Assembly (NCBI RefSeq): GCF_034702125.1
Contig: NC_085865.1
Span: 27,345,540-27,409,539, forward strand
Direction of reading: 5' to 3'
Origin: Engraulis encrasicolus
Lineage: Eukaryota; Chordata; Actinopteri; Clupeiformes; Engraulidae
DNA: 64,000 nucleotides
Shown: positions 37,373 to 48,606 of the stretch, piece after piece
How the letters are laid out: each line of letters opens with the position of its first letter
Numbering within the stretch: the first letter of the stretch is position 1
The notes under the pieces: generated by a model
Seen by the model: the letters and a program-made list of their open reading frames with translations, nothing else
The model's database searches: none
Told to the model about the DNA's origin: nothing
Program-made: the position numbers and the translations under genes

Positions 37373-38210
37373 TATGCTCTTTGTAGCGTTGCAGGATTAT
37401 GTCAGGTGTGACTTGCCGTTAGCTTCTGCTCTCTGGTGTCAGAAATGATGAGTTGCAGTTACAAGGCTAGCAAATGAGAGTGGCCACTGAGTCGGACAGT
37501 GCAAAGCAGAGTCAGGGCTGTCAGGCAAATCAGTCAGGCTCTCGGCCCAGCTCCATGCTGACCCCCTGGGAAACTCAGCTAGCCTCCTGCCTCCAGCCTG
37601 CCCTCACATGCATAGGCACACACATACACAGGAGGGGAGAGCCACACATTAAATTTTGCAGTGCCAATTCAATACTTAAAGAGTTGATTTAAGATTAAGG
37701 GTGTTGAATTATGGGTGTTGAATAATGGGTGTCGACTCTGGTGTTGATTTAACAGTCAGTGTTGTCAAAAAAAAATCGCTATTGGCTCACTGAAAAGTTG
37801 CTAGATGACGTCATGACGTAAGTATGACGTCACAGTGTCACGCACGGCGCGCTGATCTACAGAAAACGTGCCCACATGCCTTAGGCCACAGTAGAAATGG
37901 GTGGTGTTAGCTACTTTTTGGTAATCAGAGCTAATCTGCAGCCCTGCTTAACCATGGGACACGCTTCTGACGGAGTTGAAAAACAATGATTTTGTCACTG
38001 AAAATGATAGTTTTAAAAAGTCGCCAGATGCACCAAAATGTTGCTAAAGGCGCTAGATGAGGATTTTAGTCGCAGCAGGGACGTCAAAAAGTCTCTAAAT
38101 CTAGCAACAATTTGGCAACACAGTTAACACTACATAGTTTGCTATGTAGCGTAGCATTCACTGTAGCCGTTTACATGAAGCTTCCTGGAAGACTCACTTA
38201 TTACTGTACA
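37373..38210. other. Unannotated sequence
   Basis: No gene supported. TGACGTCATGACGTAAGTATGACGTCAC-type sequence (37806-37833) packs several CRE-like TGACGTCA cores, but no promoter context is visible. Confidence 0.45.
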
Positions 38211-38360
38211 CAGGCCCGCTGACAGGGGTGGGTCAAAGGCGTATGGTGGGGAGGGAGATTGGGGGCCCAGAATAAGCCCCCCATTACATTGTATGTATTG
38301 GGGAGGGGGCCCTTTCTGATGACTTTGTCCTGGTTCCAGAGAAAGCTGTACGCAGCCCTG
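38211..38360. mobile_element. hAT-type MITE, 150 bp, diverged
   Basis: The left end CAGGCCCGCTGACAG resembles the inverted right end CAGGGCTGCGTACAG. The flanks ACTGTACA and ACTAAACA agree at 6 of 8 positions, consistent with an aged hAT duplication. Confidence 0.6.
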
Positions 38361-38999
38361 ACTAAACATCTGAATTGAATTGAATTTGAATTGGGGCATA
38401 TAATATCTGAATTGAAGCTTGAAATTGAAACTGTTTATTAGTGTTGCACCGATACCGATACCAGTATCGGTGGATCGGTAGATCGGCACTACAATGGTGA
38501 TATCGGTATCGGCGAGTACCAACACATAGGGCACCAATACCATTTACAGGTGCTTGTATGACACTTAAACAGCCTTGAAATTAGTTATTTCATAGAGGTA
38601 TTTTAAAAAATATAAAAAGTTTTGCTGGATTCACTTTGTATTAGTCTTTTTCCTGTTTCACAAAGGTAGGCAGCAGCCTGACAAAGCCATGCAATGATTT
38701 TACATCCAAGTAGTATGCATTACAGCCCTTCATACAGTATACAGTCCCAGGAAAAAGTTTGTACACCCTTTGAAATTTCTTACATTTCTGTCAAAATTGA
38801 TCATAAAACATGGTCTGATCTTCCCGGAAATCTCAAGAAGGAACAATCACAGTCTGCTTTAATTAATTCCACCCAAACATTTAAATGTTATCATATTTGT
38901 ATTGGTCATAAGGCCATAACATTCACAGGAGAGCAGGGCATAAGTAAGTACACCCTTGCATTAAGTAGGTTTTAACCCTCAGTTAGTTGCAATATCATC

Positions 39000-39440
39000 A
39001 ACCAGACTTGACAGTCCTGTAGTTGCAGATCAGATTAACAAAACAATCTGTTTTTATCTTGTCTCCCTCTTCTTTAGAGAACTGCCTCTTGTCAGCAAGG
39101 TTTGTGGGATGTCTGGAGTGCATAGGCCTAGCTTTCTTGACTTCATGCCATATAATCTCAATTGTTTTTTTGTCAGGGCTTTGACTGGGCTATTTCAGAA
39201 TGTGTATTTCATTATTATGAAGCCATTCTAAAGTGGATTTGCTTCTAAAGTATGGGTTGTTGTCACATTTCAGGACCCATACTCTTGTGTGCTTCAACTG
39301 TGTGACAGACTTCCTCAAGTTTTTTCTGTAAAATATCACAATAAACTTGAGTTCATTGTTCCACTGATAATAGCAAACTGTCAAGGGCCTGAGGCAGCAA
39401 GGTAGCCGCATATAATGATGCTCACGCCACCATACTCAGA
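39000..39440 (-). pseudogene. Tc1 transposase 3' half, left arm
   Basis: The minus-strand reading gives STLEWLHNNEIHIL, a stop, then SQSPDKKTIEIIWHEVKK. This is the C-terminal DDE region of a Tc1 transposase, where S-P-D-L-N-P-I-E would be expected. It shares its K-K variant and in-frame stop region with the right arm. Only the C-terminal half exists, so it is non-functional. Confidence 0.85.
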
Positions 39441-39599
39441 AGAGGAGATGTAACCAAGAATAGCTAAAAAATGGGATTCATTCTGCCAATCTAAAATGAA
39501 TGGGGTTTCTGTCCAAAAAAATATTGCTGCACCTTTTAGGTGTGCGAAAAAGCATTCATATGCTTCATAGAATTACTGCAAAATATTCTGTAGACCAAC

Positions 39600-40145
39600 A
39601 TTGAAACCAAAGTTGAATTGTTCAGGGGAACACACAATGTCATGTTTGGAGGAGAACTGGAGAACCACACCTTCACCAAAACATCATCTCCACCTTTGAG
39701 TATGGTGGCGGGAGCATCATTATATGCGGCTACCTTGCTGCCTCAGGCCATTTTCAGTTTGCTATTATCAGTGGAACAATGAACTCAGAAGTTTATCGAG
39801 ATATTTTACAGAAAAAAGTGAGGCAGTCTGTCACACAGTTGAAGCACAGAAGAGGATGGGTGCTGAAATGTGACAACAACCCATACTTTAGAAGCAAATC
39901 GACTTTAGAATGGCTTCATAATAATGAAATACACATTCTGGAATAGGCCAGTCAAAGCCCTGACAAAAAAACAATTGAGATTATATGGCATGAAGTCAAG
40001 AAAGCTATGCACTCCAGACATCCCACAAACCTTGCTGACGAGAGGCAGTTTTCTAAAGAAGAGGGAGACCAGATACATCCAGATTGTTTTGTTAATCTGA
40101 CCTGCAACTACAGGAAACATCTGTTTGAGGTTTATTGCAACTAAC
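39600..40145 (+). pseudogene. Tc1 transposase 3' half, right arm
   Basis: In shifted plus-strand frames, HVWRRTGEPHLHQNI precedes STFEYGGGSIII, the block around the second catalytic aspartate. STLEWLHNNEIHIL, a stop, and SQSPDKKTIEIIWHEVKK follow, then HPTNLADERQF and the family's C-terminal region. The order and spacing match Tc1 transposases. The missing N-terminal DNA-binding half, frame changes and stop make it a pseudogene. Confidence 0.85.
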
Positions 40146-40719
40146 TTAGGGTTAAAACCTATTGCATGCAAGGGTGTACTTACTTATGCCTTGCTGTCCT
40201 GTGAATGTTTACATCTTATGGCCAATGAAAATATGAAAACTTGTAAATGTTTGGGTTGAATTAGTTAAAGCAGACTCTAGTTGTTCCTTCTTGTGATTTC
40301 CGGGAAGATCAGACCATGTTTTATGACCAATTTTGACAGAAAGGTAAGAAATTTCAAAGGGTGTACAAACTTTTTCCTGGGACTGTATATACATTTCAAA
40401 TAGTGGTAGCCTATCGGTATCGGTATCGGCCGATACTGCACAGCCAGGTATCGGATATCGGTATCGGGGCCAAAAAATGGTATCGGTGCAACACTACTGT
40501 TTATACTTATCCCCTCTCATGACACATGTGGCCAGCTGCATTTAAGCAACAGCGGATTTTGACATTTGAAAGTTGGAACTGGCCTACCACCTTTCATCAA
40601 CGGGAAGTGGTGATGTGAGGAAATTGAATCTACACAATCCCGCTTATGGCATAACATTAACATTTCTTCATTGCCCTTCATTTCCATTCTTATAATTGCA
40701 AACATGGGTTGTCTCTAGC

Positions 40720-40753
40720 CAGGACCGGACTGGGGGAGAAATAGGGCCCGGTA
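40720..40753. mobile_element. Solo terminus of a hAT MITE
   Basis: CAGGACCGGACTGGGGGAG followed by AAATAGGGCCCGG matches the first 35 bp of the 36629-36816 MITE. No partner end follows, so it is a truncated fragment. Confidence 0.6.
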
Positions 40754-41407
40754 GGGATGTACGCATCCAAGGGCAATCGTCATTTACCGAGGAAGCATGC
40801 TCAGCAATGCTCTTCGTCAGGCCCTCTATCTATTGTGAGCACCAGAGAATAGTCATCTACAGGGTCTGCAAAGCTTAAAGCACAAGTCAGTAAAACAATC
40901 TGAACTCATTAAATGAGAGGCAGAAACTTCAAAACTTGTTTTTTTTAATGCGAGGTGAAAAATTCTGCTCATGGATAGGATTTCAAATGCAATCCCCAAC
41001 GTGTGTTTTTGTAATTAGCGGTGCAAAATCCTTCAAGTGCATCTTCAAAGTGTTTGTCTCCTTTCAGTCAGAACCTCATGTTTTCTGTCATGCTTCCATA
41101 TGAATCTTTCACGTTCTCTCTCACGCACTCGTGCATTTTAAATATTTGATCAAACACAGAGGAATAAATTATACAATCACACCACTGCAAGTATTTCTTT
41201 TGTTGTATCAAGATATGCATGATGTGTTTGACACGTTCTTTAATAATAGCTATACTTGTGTGCAGACTAATTTGTCTTGCTAAAGTCTCAACATGTTCCG
41301 TGTGACTTTTAAAGGCACCCTCAGCTCCTGTCTTAGTGTGCTTCCCTGTACAATTTGTCTCCTCTGTTCAGCTCTCATCCCCCACATCATAGCATTCATC
41401 ACACCCG
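40754..41407. other. Unannotated, apparently unique sequence
   Basis: No gene or repeat supported. Confidence 0.5.
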
Positions 41408-41445
41408 CCCTCCCTCCCTCCCTCCCTCCTTCCCTCCCTCCTTCC

Positions 41446-41510
<65 letters not shown>
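41408..41510. repeat. (CCCT)n(CT)n compound microsatellite
   Basis: About nine CCCT/CCTT tetramers followed by about 30 CT units. Confidence 0.97.
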
Positions 41511-41512
<2 letters not shown>

Positions 41513-41513
<1 letters not shown>

Positions 41514-41638
41514 CTGTTTTAGACAATGAAGTGGCTTTGAATGACTTATTTGTTAGAGACGATTTTTTTGTTTATTTATTTCTTGCGGTGAGTCTGTATT
41601 AAAACGGAATTGAAAAATTTACATATAATCAGCTTGTT

Positions 41639-41644
<6 letters not shown>
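41513..41644. repeat. Microsatellite-bordered segment, inverted copy B
   Basis: This is the reverse complement of the flank at 35551-35650, sharing AATGAAGTGG, CTTATTTGTTAGAGACGA and AATCAGCTTGTTAAAAAA. It carries a short extra piece near 41610-41625. CT arrays lie on both sides. Confidence 0.9.
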
Positions 41645-41694
<50 letters not shown>

Positions 41695-41698
41695 CCCC

Positions 41699-41745
<47 letters not shown>
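41645..41745. repeat. (CT)n microsatellite with C-run interruption
   Basis: About 45 CT units interrupted by a C8 run and CCCT variants near 41690-41710. Confidence 0.97.
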
Positions 41746-41749
<4 letters not shown>

Positions 41750-41931
41750 ACTCACCAACATCCACCTAACGGCCATTCAAAAGAGTTAAGTCTGTCTGAA
41801 TGCAAAGTGCATAGCTTTTCAAGATGGCTTGGACTTTGGACCACCAATTCAAACCTTTTAAAGCATACCATTACTTTGAATACAATCTGGATGAATTATT
41901 TAGAAGGTGAGTGGCCACTGGTCAAGGATTG

Positions 41932-41936
<5 letters not shown>

Positions 41937-42023
<87 letters not shown>
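41937..42023. repeat. (GA)n microsatellite, 87 bp
   Basis: About 43 uninterrupted GA units, about 190 bp from the preceding CT array and in inverse sense. Confidence 0.98.
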
Positions 42024-42025
<2 letters not shown>

Positions 42026-42444
42026 AGTTGAAGGAAGTACAGTCCCTTTTCAATCTTCTGTCCACTCAGGTGTTTCACTCAATTTTAGGAGATGCACTGA
42101 ACTGTGTGAAAAGATGAAAAGATGAAAGGAGCGAATAAAAGACAGGGATCTTTTAAATGGGTATTTCGTCCAAATCACACTTACTGTCTCACTCTTCTAA
42201 CGTGTCTTTTCATCTCGTGACCCCTTAGAAGCACTATCAAGGATCAAAGTGTGTTACACCGTCCTGCAGTCTCTGAGCTGGACGGGTAGTGGCGAGGCAG
42301 TTACTGTAGCATGGGGCAGCCTTGCTGAATAGATTTTAAGGAGTAACAGAGCTCGATAGCTAACAGACCTAGATAGTAACAGACTTCGATAGACGTATCC
42401 AAACATACCACCACCAATCTTACTGAAGGATAGTCTTTACCTCC

Positions 42445-42470
42445 TTAACCCTTGTATGGAGTTTGAGTTT
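42445..42470 (+). mobile_element. Possible piggyBac-type terminus
   Basis: TTAACCCTTGTATGG resembles the TTAA target plus CCC-start of piggyBac elements. No matching inverted terminus was identified downstream, so the element, if real, is truncated or its other end has decayed. Confidence 0.3.
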
Positions 42471-43032
42471 TTTGACCCGTTTTCTGATTTTTTGATTAAG
42501 AACATTTTTATCAATTATTATTCTTTCACACTGAGATTCACTGGCCATAGATCATTTTCTGTGAGGAACATGAATCTGTAAAAATTAGTTAACCCCCTTG
42601 CTGACGCCCCTACTTCGTAAATCATTTTTTGTGTGGATCCTCGATCCCCTTCAGCTATTGGGTGAGAAGAGTGAGTTCAGCTCTGATTTGAATTGAGTGT
42701 ACCTGCTCTGACCAATCGCTGACAGTTTACGTTCACGGCGTATGCTATTATGCGGCCAAGTGCGTTTGCTTATTGGCCGGCCGTCTGGTGGATGACCAAA
42801 CCCTCCCCAGAGAGGCGTAATAAGACCATTTGTGAATCGCGAAGTACGAAGAAACGAAGAAACCAACACCTACCCCCTTGCAGAAACCCACATGTGATGT
42901 GTCCACACATGCACACGCACACACACACACACACACACACATTAATGCAGACATTTGTAAATCAAGCTATTGAATTGAACGAAAGTCAGTGGCCGCCATG
43001 AATCCAATAATAATGGGGAAGTGAGTGATAGC

Positions 43033-43214
43033 TTAAAGGGGTATGCCACTATTTTGGGGCTTAATACAGTTGAAATCATTGGCTGGGGTTTATAAAGGTG
43101 GTAAAGTGTCTTATTTTTCATGTTAAGCGTTGTCTTGCTTTAAGACAAGTTAATAGAAGAAATATGTCGCTATGCTAGTGAAAGTCAATGGATCTGTGTA
43201 GCATGCTCCTTTAA
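43033..43214. mobile_element. TTAA-ended MITE, 182 bp
   Basis: The left end TTAAAGGGGTATGCCAC and inverted right end TTAAAGGAGCATGCTAC agree at 14 of 17 positions, with TTAA at each boundary. It is non-coding. The TTAA suggests a piggyBac- or Kolobok-like mobilising enzyme, not provable here. Confidence 0.75.
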
Positions 43215-43305
43215 TGATACTACTAACATGTGGCAAATGTTTTATTGCTTTATCGCGGCAGTGTGCAAGATCTATACCAAAACAGCTAAGTACATAAACT
43301 ATGTA

Positions 43306-44707
43306 CACCGCATTCCACATTATTACGCCAATGATATTTCCCCAAATAATCAATATATATGACAGTTGTCATAATTTTCAAGTCATCAGCCATTAGAGCA
43401 CAATTTAAAAAAAAATAATGAACCTTCCAATGATAACTGTATTTTTTAAAATAATAAAAAAACAAAATTCCCAAAATGCTCTGTTCCAAATTATTACGCA
43501 AAACAGTTTTGTAGTGTTGTAATCCAAATTTCTGTCTTTTTTTCCCATTTACATCAATACTGTTGGCATTTGGTACCTTCTAAATTACATGGTAACACTT
43601 TATAATAAAAAAGCTTTATAAACACTTTATAAATAATTAACTAATTATCAGCAAAATGTTTACAGATGTTTATAAATGGACAAGAAATACTATGTTAACA
43701 CAACAGACACAGCACAGTCTTATCGGCCCTGGAAGTTTATCCTCCAAAGACCAGAAGGCATACAACCACATAAAACTCACACAGTAGAAGTTGATTGCGA
43801 CTCCACTGTGGTGTTGTGGTTTGGTTCTTACTCATTTACAAACATTTGTAAATGCTTTGTTAAATGTTAATTGTAATTAAATGTTAATAACGTGTTTATT
43901 AAGCTTTTTTGGGTGGTTATTGTAAAGTGTTACCAATTACATTTAAATGTTCAAAACTTGGTTATAAGCTGTAACTGGAATGCTGCATTTAACATTCAAG
44001 TCAATGGCAGGGCATTGTATGGAAGTAATGGAAGCCTAGATATCCTTGATGCTTTGCACTCAGCTGTTTTTGTTTGTTTGGTCTGGTGACCCACACTTCA
44101 CTCTTCAATATACCCATAGATTTCCATACCATGTTTAGGTGATTCGGTGGTTATGGGCATTCTAATTCACCAGACATAACATCCCATTCATTTTCAATGG
44201 GGTTTTATGTCTGGTGAGACAATCTCGATACCACCAATGCACCTAAACGTGGCATAGAAACCTACGGGTATATTGAAGAGTGAAGTGTGGGTCACCAGAC
44301 CAAACAAACAAAAACAGCTGAGAGCAAAGTATCAAGGATATCTGGGCTTCCACAACTCCCATGCAATGCCCTGCCATTGACTTCAATGTTTAATGCAGCA
44401 TTCCAGTTACAGCTTATAGCCAAGTTTTGAACATTGAAATGTAATTTAGAAGGTACCAAAAATGGGAAAAAATAAAGAAATTTGGATTACAACATTACAA
44501 AACTGTTTTGCGTAATAATTTGGAACAAAGTATGTTGGGCATTTTAAGTTTTTTTTATTATTTAAAAAAATACCGTTATCATTGGAAGGATCATTCAAAA
44601 ACTTTTAAATTGTACTCTAATGGCTGATGACTTGAAAATTATGACAACTGTCATACATATTGATTATTTGGGGAAATGTCATTTGCGTAATAATGTGGAA
44701 TGCGGTG
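43306..44707. mobile_element. Long palindromic element with TA target, 1402 bp
   Basis: The ends CACCGCATTCCACATTATTA are perfect 20-bp inverted repeats with TA on both outer sides. The arms remain alignable for about 520 bp each to a centre near 44180. A 344-bp MITE interrupts the left arm. There is no transposase. The TA target points to Tc1/mariner-type mobilisation. Confidence 0.88.
43591..43934. mobile_element. MITE nested in left arm, 8-bp target duplication
   Basis: The ends GGTAACACTTTATAATAA and (inverted) GGTAACACTTTACAATAA flank a non-coding body. AATTACAT is duplicated at 43583-43590 and 43935-43942. The right arm of the surrounding palindrome, near 44437-44450, retains a single ATGTAATT, the empty site. 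Confidence 0.92.
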
Positions 44708-44916
44708 TAGAATGATAATTGTGATCTATTACATTAGTAACAAAGTGAGTGTTGTTTTACTTATGGTTCTATTTGTTAAGGTTTACTTCATCTTGCCTTG
44801 TTGTTTTATTTGTTTGCCTTTCAATAGTATCAAAGTTTATCCAGTCCTTGCTTTCAATCTAATCTCTATTTGTCTACTCAGTCAGTCAAATAAATACAGA
44901 TGTACACGGCACACGC

Positions 44917-45062
<146 letters not shown>

Positions 45063-45271
45063 GAACACAACATCATCCCACAAACTGTTACACATAATAC
45101 ACATAATGATCCTAGAACTGAAACTATGCAAACCAACTCCCACTCCTTAACTTGTCATCATTATAATCATAAAAAGTAGCTACAGCGGAAATGGCCCATT
45201 TGAGAGAGGAGGGGGTGGGGGTGTTAAGGGGTGTAAAAAGCCAGTGATAGATGCAATAAAGTCACCCCCAA

Positions 45272-45293
45272 CCACACACGCACACGCACACGC

Positions 45294-45372
<79 letters not shown>
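45272..45372. repeat. (CACG)n(CA)n microsatellite
   Basis: A few ACGCAC variants then about 36 pure CA units. A small (CT)n tract follows at 45452-45475. Confidence 0.98.
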
Positions 45373-45375
<3 letters not shown>

Positions 45376-45666
45376 CTTTCCAAACAGCATTGCATTAAAG
45401 TTAAATGGAGGATACAGCATAAAATCAATGCTTTGTTTTTGCATGTTGACTCTCTTTCTCTCTCTCTCTCTCTCTCCTCTTTTGCTCCCAAGCTCTGTTG
45501 AATAACAAACAGCCTGGCAGCACCATGTGGAAATGCTCCCCTGCCATCTCCAGGGAGGCACAATTGTGCCTTCACTTCCTGCTTCCACAGTTCCAGATAG
45601 AGGAACAAGCCTGATAGAGTGGAAATAAGGAAATGCAAGGTGTTAAAGGGAAGTGATCCGCCCCCC

Positions 45667-45859
45667 CAGTGGTGTATAGTCTACATAGAACGCGGGTATA
45701 CGGAGTATACCCACTTCTAGATTTCAGGGATGTCAGTATACCCTCTTTAAATTGATTGATCCATTGTTTTGAATGGCACAAGTATATACAGTATACCCAC
45801 TTCAAAAAAATCTCAAATATACAGTTATACCCACCATAAAGAAGTAGACTACACCACTG
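45667..45859. mobile_element. hAT-type MITE, 193 bp
   Basis: The left end CAGTGGTGTATAGTCTAC and inverted right end CAGTGGTGTAGTCTAC are typical hAT ends. Flanks are C-runs (CGCCCCCC and TCCCCCCC), so the duplication cannot be judged firmly. The interior repeats GTATACCCAC in several places. Confidence 0.82.
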
Positions 45860-46175
45860 TCCCCCCCCCGTTCCTTGGATACACATTTCGTTACAAGGGA
45901 TAATTTTGGATCATGTGTGAAGTGTGCCACAACTTTTATTGTTGTTTGGTGTGTGGAACTTGCAATGTTTTGCAGCTGCTGCACAGAGATTGAAAGGTTT
46001 TGAGGGATTTTAGGGAGTTTGTTTTGTGTTTGCATCCATGTTCACATTCATGCAAATCATCCTGCTCTGCATATGCATGCTATGCAAAACGTTACCGTCT
46101 TCATACTGTCCGCTGTGCAGGAGTTCAAAGAGAGTGTATGTTTGGAAGGCGGCCCCTTGGGACACTGCTGGTCAT

Positions 46176-46179
<4 letters not shown>

Positions 46180-46207
<28 letters not shown>
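46180..46207. repeat. (GA)n microsatellite
   Basis: Fourteen GA units following CATTTCA. Confidence 0.95.
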
Positions 46208-46210
<3 letters not shown>

Positions 46211-46420
46211 AATGTGAGAAAGAAAAAATGAAAGTGGGGTATAATGACAAAATGAGAGAGAAAGGGTACAGAGTAGAGAGAAAGGAGAGAAAATGGCCAC
46301 TGGCTGAAGTAATGGCCTCTTTTCCGTTACTTCTATCATAAATATACAGTAGCTACATTTCCCTGGGCAGAATATTACACTCCTGTGCAAGTGAGGACAG
46401 GGTAAATAATGTGTAGAAAC

Positions 46421-46486
46421 ACACACACTCTCTCTCTTTCTCACACACACACACACACAAACGCGCGCACGCACGCACACGCACAC
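46421..46486. repeat. (CA)n(CT)n(CA)n(CGCA)n tract
   Basis: A short compound repeat directly abutting the left target duplication of the next element. Confidence 0.92.
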
Positions 46487-48598
46487 TAGGGTGCATCAGT
46501 TGCCCCCTATGAAAAGATTTTGCCTTGGCCCTATAGTAAAAATTTTCTACACCCAGTAAAAACACACTGTGTAAAATATTTTGAAATTTGGATGAAGTCT
46601 ACCGGGGCCACCAGCCCCATGAAAATAGAAAATAATGGTGATAGTCAGAATCTTGGAATAGAAATGGACATTTTGCTGCATAAAGCTACCCAATAAAAAA
46701 CATATTGTCTCAGCTCTGTGATAAAAGTGTTCTATGCACAGTAAAATCACTCTGTGTAAAATATTTTGAAATTTGGATGAAGTCTACCGGGGCCACCAGC
46801 TCCATGAAAATAGAAAATAATGGTGATAGTCAAAATCTTGGATAGAAACAGGGCTGGACTGGCCATCTGGCATGGCGGGCATTTCCCGGTGAGCCCCGCA
46901 CCCTCGTGGGCCCCCATGTTTTTACATTACTGAAAATATGGGGCCGATGAGGGTGCGGGGCCCACCGGTGAGTCAGTTCTCCTTCTCCGGCACTAGTAAT
47001 AATGAGGGGGCCCCCTTAAATCCAAAAGTGCCCGGGCCCTATTTATCGCCCAGTCCAGCCCTGAATAGAAATGGACATTTTGCTGCATAAAGCTACCCAA
47101 TAAAAACATATTGCCTCAGCTGTGTGATAAAAAAATGTTCTATGCACAGTAAAATCACTCTGTGGAAAATGTGTTGAAATTTAGATTAATTCTACTGCGT
47201 CCACCAGGCCCATGAAAATACAAAACAATGGTGATAGTGATGGGCAACCTGGATTCCAAAGTCCAGTGCCACATATTCCACATATAGCCAATATAATGAA
47301 CCAGCTGACCCACTGCCAGTATCAAGCAAGAGATTGCGAAGTTGTATGACTTTTGTGTGCTTCACCTGTGGGCCTACAGGATTGTACAGGTAGCTGTTAA
47401 TACCTGGTGGAGCATCTGTACTAAAGCTGTGAATGCTCCTTGGAATGACAGTAGTTCAATAGAGTACATACAATACAACTGTATGTGATGTTGGAAAGAG
47501 TGACTTCCCAAAACCTGTACTTAAGTGGCTTCTAGGTATGTCATGGGTATCACCAGGTCCAGAGTCCATTGCCAAGGGCCTCTCAGGTAAGTTATGGTAC
47601 TCATCTGATGGAGTAAAGTGAAATACTACCACAGGCGATGGGATAAAGAAGTAATGGCACTCTTCAATACAGTTGTATTGACTGCTTTGTAGCCTGGGCA
47701 TTCCAAGGAACATTCACAGCTTTGGTACAGATGTTCCTCCATGAATTGTAGGCCCACACAGGTGAAACACACAAATATAACAGTCATGCATTTTTGCAAT
47801 CTCTTGCTTGATACTAGCAGTGGTCCAAGGCAGCAAGGAATTGATATTGTGTTGCAAAAGAGCAAATTTGCCTAAATATAGCAGTTTGACCATCAGTCTG
47901 TCCTGAGACTGAAGTCTCTGTAAGTGGATCGACTGAATACACAACCTGCTTAGATATTCCTTCTGTCTGTGCTCCCAATACAGGTGATCTCACTAATTAC
48001 CTCATCAACCTGGCTTAATTGGTAATTAGGCTCAGCTGGTTCATTATATTGGCTGGGGCAAATGTGTCACGCGGTTTGTCCACCTCTGTTTTAAGACAAT
48101 GGCAAACCTAGATTCAAAAGCTACAATCCAGTGCCACAGATTTCAAATTACCTGGTTTTACCTGTCCAATTGCCCTAACTGGAAAGGTAAAACTAGGTAT
48201 GTCATTTGGAATATGTGGCACTGGACTTCAGCTTTGGAATCCAGGTTGCCCATCACTATCACCATTATGCTGTATTTTCATGGGCCTGGTGGACCCGGTA
48301 GAATTCATCTAAATTTCAACATATTTTACACAGAGTGATTTTACTGTGCATAGAACATTTTTATCACAGAGCTGAGACAATATGTTTTTTATTGGGCAGC
48401 TTTATGCAGCAAAATGTCCATTTCTATTCCGAGATTCTGACTATCACCATTATTTTCTATTTTCATGGGGCTGGTGGCCCCGGTAGACTATATCCAAATT
48501 TCAAAATATTTTACACAGTGTGTTTTTACTGGGTGTAGAACATTTTTACTATAGGGCCAAGGCAATATCTTTTCATAGGGGGCATCTGATGCACCCTA
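46487..48598. mobile_element. hAT-type foldback element, 2112 bp
   Basis: The ends TAGGGTGCATCAG are perfect inverted repeats, with similarity continuing into GCCCCCTATGAAAAGAT. Flanks ACGCACAC (46479-46486) and ACGCACAG (48599-48606) form an 8-bp duplication with one change. The arms are palindromic over most of the length. The left arm holds three tandem units of about 190 bp marked by ACTCTGTGTAAAATATTTTG-like sequence; the right arm holds two. A hAT MITE interrupts the left arm. No transposase is visible. Confidence 0.85.
46849..47063. mobile_element. hAT MITE (CAGGGCTGGACTGG), 215 bp, nested
   Basis: The ends CAGGGCTGGACTGG are perfect inverted repeats. The flanks GATAGAAA and AATAGAAA are the 8-bp duplication with one change. 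The neighbouring tandem unit at about 46655-46675 reads CTTGGAATAGAAATGG without an insert, confirming the empty site. Confidence 0.93.
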
Positions 48599-48606
48599 AC
48601 GCACAG

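Larger units (their letters stand above)
38742..40385. mobile_element. Palindromic Tc1-type element nested in hAT
   Basis: The ends CAGTCCCAGGAAAAAGTTTG are perfect inverted repeats flanked by TA on both sides (38740-38741 and 40386-40387), the Tc1/mariner target. Inside, both halves carry the 3' part of a transposase pointing outwards: plus strand on the right, minus strand on the left. The arms align for about 700 bp each around a unique centre at about 39440-39690. A normal Tc1 has one transposase and short TIRs, so this copy is an inverted duplication of its 3' half. Confidence 0.9.
38439..40496. mobile_element. hAT element with TAGTGTTGCACCG ends, interrupted by Tc1
   Basis: The 18-bp ends TAGTGTTGCACCGATACC are perfect inverted repeats. 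A perfect 8-bp duplication CTGTTTAT lies at 38431-38438 and 40497-40504. The subterminal regions are rich in GGTATCGG repeats in both orientations. Without the nested Tc1 (38742-40385) it would be about 410 bp, so it is a hAT MITE that later received a Tc1 insertion. Confidence 0.92.

Noticed and set aside
37806..37833. Cluster of CRE-like TGACGTCA sites as a promoter
   Set aside because: No TATA box, CpG-rich context or downstream exon could be supported, so the cluster alone is not enough.
46115..46178. Exon-like frame EFKESVCLEGGPLGHCWSF
   Set aside because: There is an acceptor-like GTGCAG, but the segment ends in a (GA)n array with no GT donor, and no family is recognised.
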